Positions 15,822 to 16,166 of a stretch of 16,166 bases of DNA are shown here, piece by piece. The translations under genes and the position numbers were made by a program. Origin of the DNA: CAZYVA01 sp964650695 (GTDB taxonomy: Bacteria > Bacillota > Clostridia > Lachnospirales > Lachnospiraceae); contig CAZYVA010000040.1 in the NCBI GenBank assembly GCA_964650695.1, forward strand, positions 1-16,166. Reading direction: 5' to 3'. A model generated the notes under the pieces. That model was not told the origin of the DNA. It saw only the letters and a program-made list of their open reading frames with translations, and ran no database searches. How positions within the stretch are numbered: position 1 is the first letter of the stretch; the number at the start of each line of letters is the position of its first letter.

Positions 15822-15896
15822 AAAAAAGAAAGCCGGTATCTTGGAGGGCTTCACTTAAGGATTTAACAAAAAGGCTTTGAGTGACAGTCTTCAAGC
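15822..15896 (-). terminator. Two weak terminator-like hairpins
   Basis: On the - strand GCTTGA (15896-15891) pairs with TCAAAGC (15880-15874, one bulge) and is followed by CTTTTTG. Further on, AAGCC (15851-15847) pairs with GGCTT (15834-15830) and is followed by TTC and six T (15827-15822). Stems are only 5-6 bp, so each alone is weak. They are notable because they follow two stronger ones in the same orientation. Confidence 0.3.
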
Positions 15897-15901
15897 GGAA
15901 C

Positions 15902-15945
15902 AAAAAAAGACCATGTAAGAGTAGAAATGCTCCGCATGGTCTTTT
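15902..15945 (-). terminator. Intrinsic terminator, 11-bp stem, possibly bidirectional
   Basis: AAAAGACCATG (15905-15915) and CATGGTCTTTT (15935-15945) form a perfect 11-bp stem around a 19-base loop. On the - strand the stem runs into seven T (15908-15902). On the + strand it is followed by TTTTCGTTT, so it could also act in that direction, although no + strand gene is seen nearby. Confidence 0.6.
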
Positions 15946-15961
15946 CGTTTATGTTGTCTTA

Positions 15962-15998
15962 TAAAAGCAAAAGACGCTTTGAATTAACAAAACGTCTT
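15962..15998 (-). terminator. Terminator-like hairpin closest to the consensus promoter
   Basis: On the - strand AAGACGTTTTG (15998-15988) pairs with CAAAGCGTCTT (15981-15971) around the loop TTAATT, giving 11 pairs including one G-U. It is followed by TTGCTTTTAT. It lies only about 30 bases downstream of the predicted transcription start. Its 5' arm also overlaps the palindrome at 15994-16005, which offers an alternative, weaker pairing. Confidence 0.55.
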
Positions 15999-16005
15999 CG
16001 AAGAC
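15994..16005. repeat. Perfect 12-bp palindrome GTCTTCGAAGAC
   Basis: GTCTTCGAAGAC reads the same on both strands. It lies about 25 bases downstream of the predicted start of the candidate small RNA. Its half shares the AAGAC/GTCTT sequence with the adjacent terminator stem, so it may be an alternative RNA pairing or a dimer-binding DNA site. Confidence 0.5.
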
Positions 16006-16036
16006 TCCTTCTACGCGTGGCAGATGAGATACTTAT

Positions 16037-16064
16037 ATTATACTGATTTTCAGCGCTTTGTCAA
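16037..16064 (-). promoter_or_regulatory. Consensus sigma-A promoter
   Basis: On the - strand TTGACA (16064-16059), a 16-base spacer, and TATAAT (16042-16037): both boxes match the consensus perfectly. The predicted start is near 16030, reading toward htrA. No protein-coding gene begins within 250 bases downstream. Confidence 0.75.
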
Positions 16065-16100
16065 TGGGATCCGGAAAATTTCCTCTTGACAAATTCTGGA

Positions 16101-16166
16101 TTATGTGCCTCGGTACTGCTCATAGTGCTTCAGCTGCTTTGTAAGTGCATTGTCGTAATCAAGGTA
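16101..16166 (-). CDS. C-terminal end of an unrecognised gene, truncated by window edge
   Basis: On the - strand the last 66 bases encode 21 residues, YLDYDNALTKQLKHYEQYRGT, or rather its two parts YLDYDNALTK and QLKHYEQYRGT, then TAA. Amino acid and codon choice look like real protein and the orientation matches the neighbouring genes. The segment is too short to identify. No terminator separates it from the consensus promoter 37 bases downstream. Confidence 0.35.
   Translation of the reverse strand, partial: YLDYDNALTKQLKHYEQYRGT

Larger units (their letters stand above)
15902..16030 (-). ncRNA. Candidate small RNA or attenuated leader
   Basis: A consensus sigma-A promoter (16064-16037) predicts a transcript starting near 16030 on the - strand. 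No open reading frame with a ribosome binding site follows. Instead there is a palindrome (15994-16005), a terminator-like hairpin ending near 15962 (RNA of about 65-70 bases), and a second terminator ending at 15902 (about 130 bases). No known RNA family was recognised. The first stem contains a G-U pair only when read on the - strand (C-A mismatch on the + strand), which supports transcription in this direction. It could instead be a leader for htrA controlled by termination. Confidence 0.4.

Noticed and set aside
15843..15917. Possible 24-residue peptide on the - strand (ATG at 15915)
   Set aside because: No ribosome binding site, and the frame runs through two terminator-like hairpins, so it is unlikely to be translated.
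16086..16115. TTGACA on the + strand as a promoter
   Set aside because: No acceptable -10 box at 16-18 bases downstream; it is better explained as the second arm of an inverted repeat.
1..16166. CRISPR array, tRNA, rRNA, insertion sequence or prophage
   Set aside because: No regularly spaced repeats, cloverleaf with CCA end, conserved rRNA segments, transposase motifs or terminal inverted repeats were seen by eye.

Overview
The window looks like chromosomal DNA from a gut-type clostridial Firmicute, most likely Lachnospiraceae. This is an inference from moderate-to-high GC, strong AGGAGG-type ribosome binding sites, Gram-positive protein types (membrane-anchored HtrA, lipoprotein PstS) and general protein style. 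No rRNA, tRNA or CRISPR array is visible. The species cannot be named from this sequence.

Left part, + strand (1-4185): the 3' end of a TetR-family regulator gene is followed by two adjacent genes for a heterodimeric ABC exporter. The two halves most resemble the YbtP/YbtQ and IrtA/IrtB type of half-transporter. A perfect 7+7 inverted repeat (586-605) just upstream of the first ABC gene is a good candidate operator for the TetR protein.

Middle left, - strand (4260-7967): a sodium:solute symporter gene is followed by a cytoplasmic GH42 beta-galactosidase gene. They look like a two-gene uptake and hydrolysis unit with its own promoter, whose -35 box overlaps the stop codon of the upstream histidine kinase gene.

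Centre, - strand (8062-14224): a compact seven-gene phosphate operon, pstS-pstC-pstA-pstB-phoU-phoP-phoR, has gaps or overlaps of only a few bases. It encodes the high-affinity phosphate importer, the PhoU brake and the two-component system that probably controls the operon. PstS is the surprise: its two halves are in the reverse order of ordinary PstS proteins, so it reads as a circular permutation with a normal lipoprotein signal at the new N-terminus.

Right part, - strand (14354-16166): an HtrA/DegP-like membrane-anchored serine protease gene ends at a strong intrinsic terminator. Upstream of it lies about 430 bases without a convincing complete gene. This stretch holds a near-perfect sigma-A promoter (TTGACA-16-TATAAT, - strand) followed by up to four successive terminator-like hairpins, which makes it a candidate small RNA or attenuated leader. 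The last 66 bases hold the C-terminal end of an unrecognised - strand gene.

The most unusual items are the permuted PstS and the promoter with tandem hairpins at 15822-16064.
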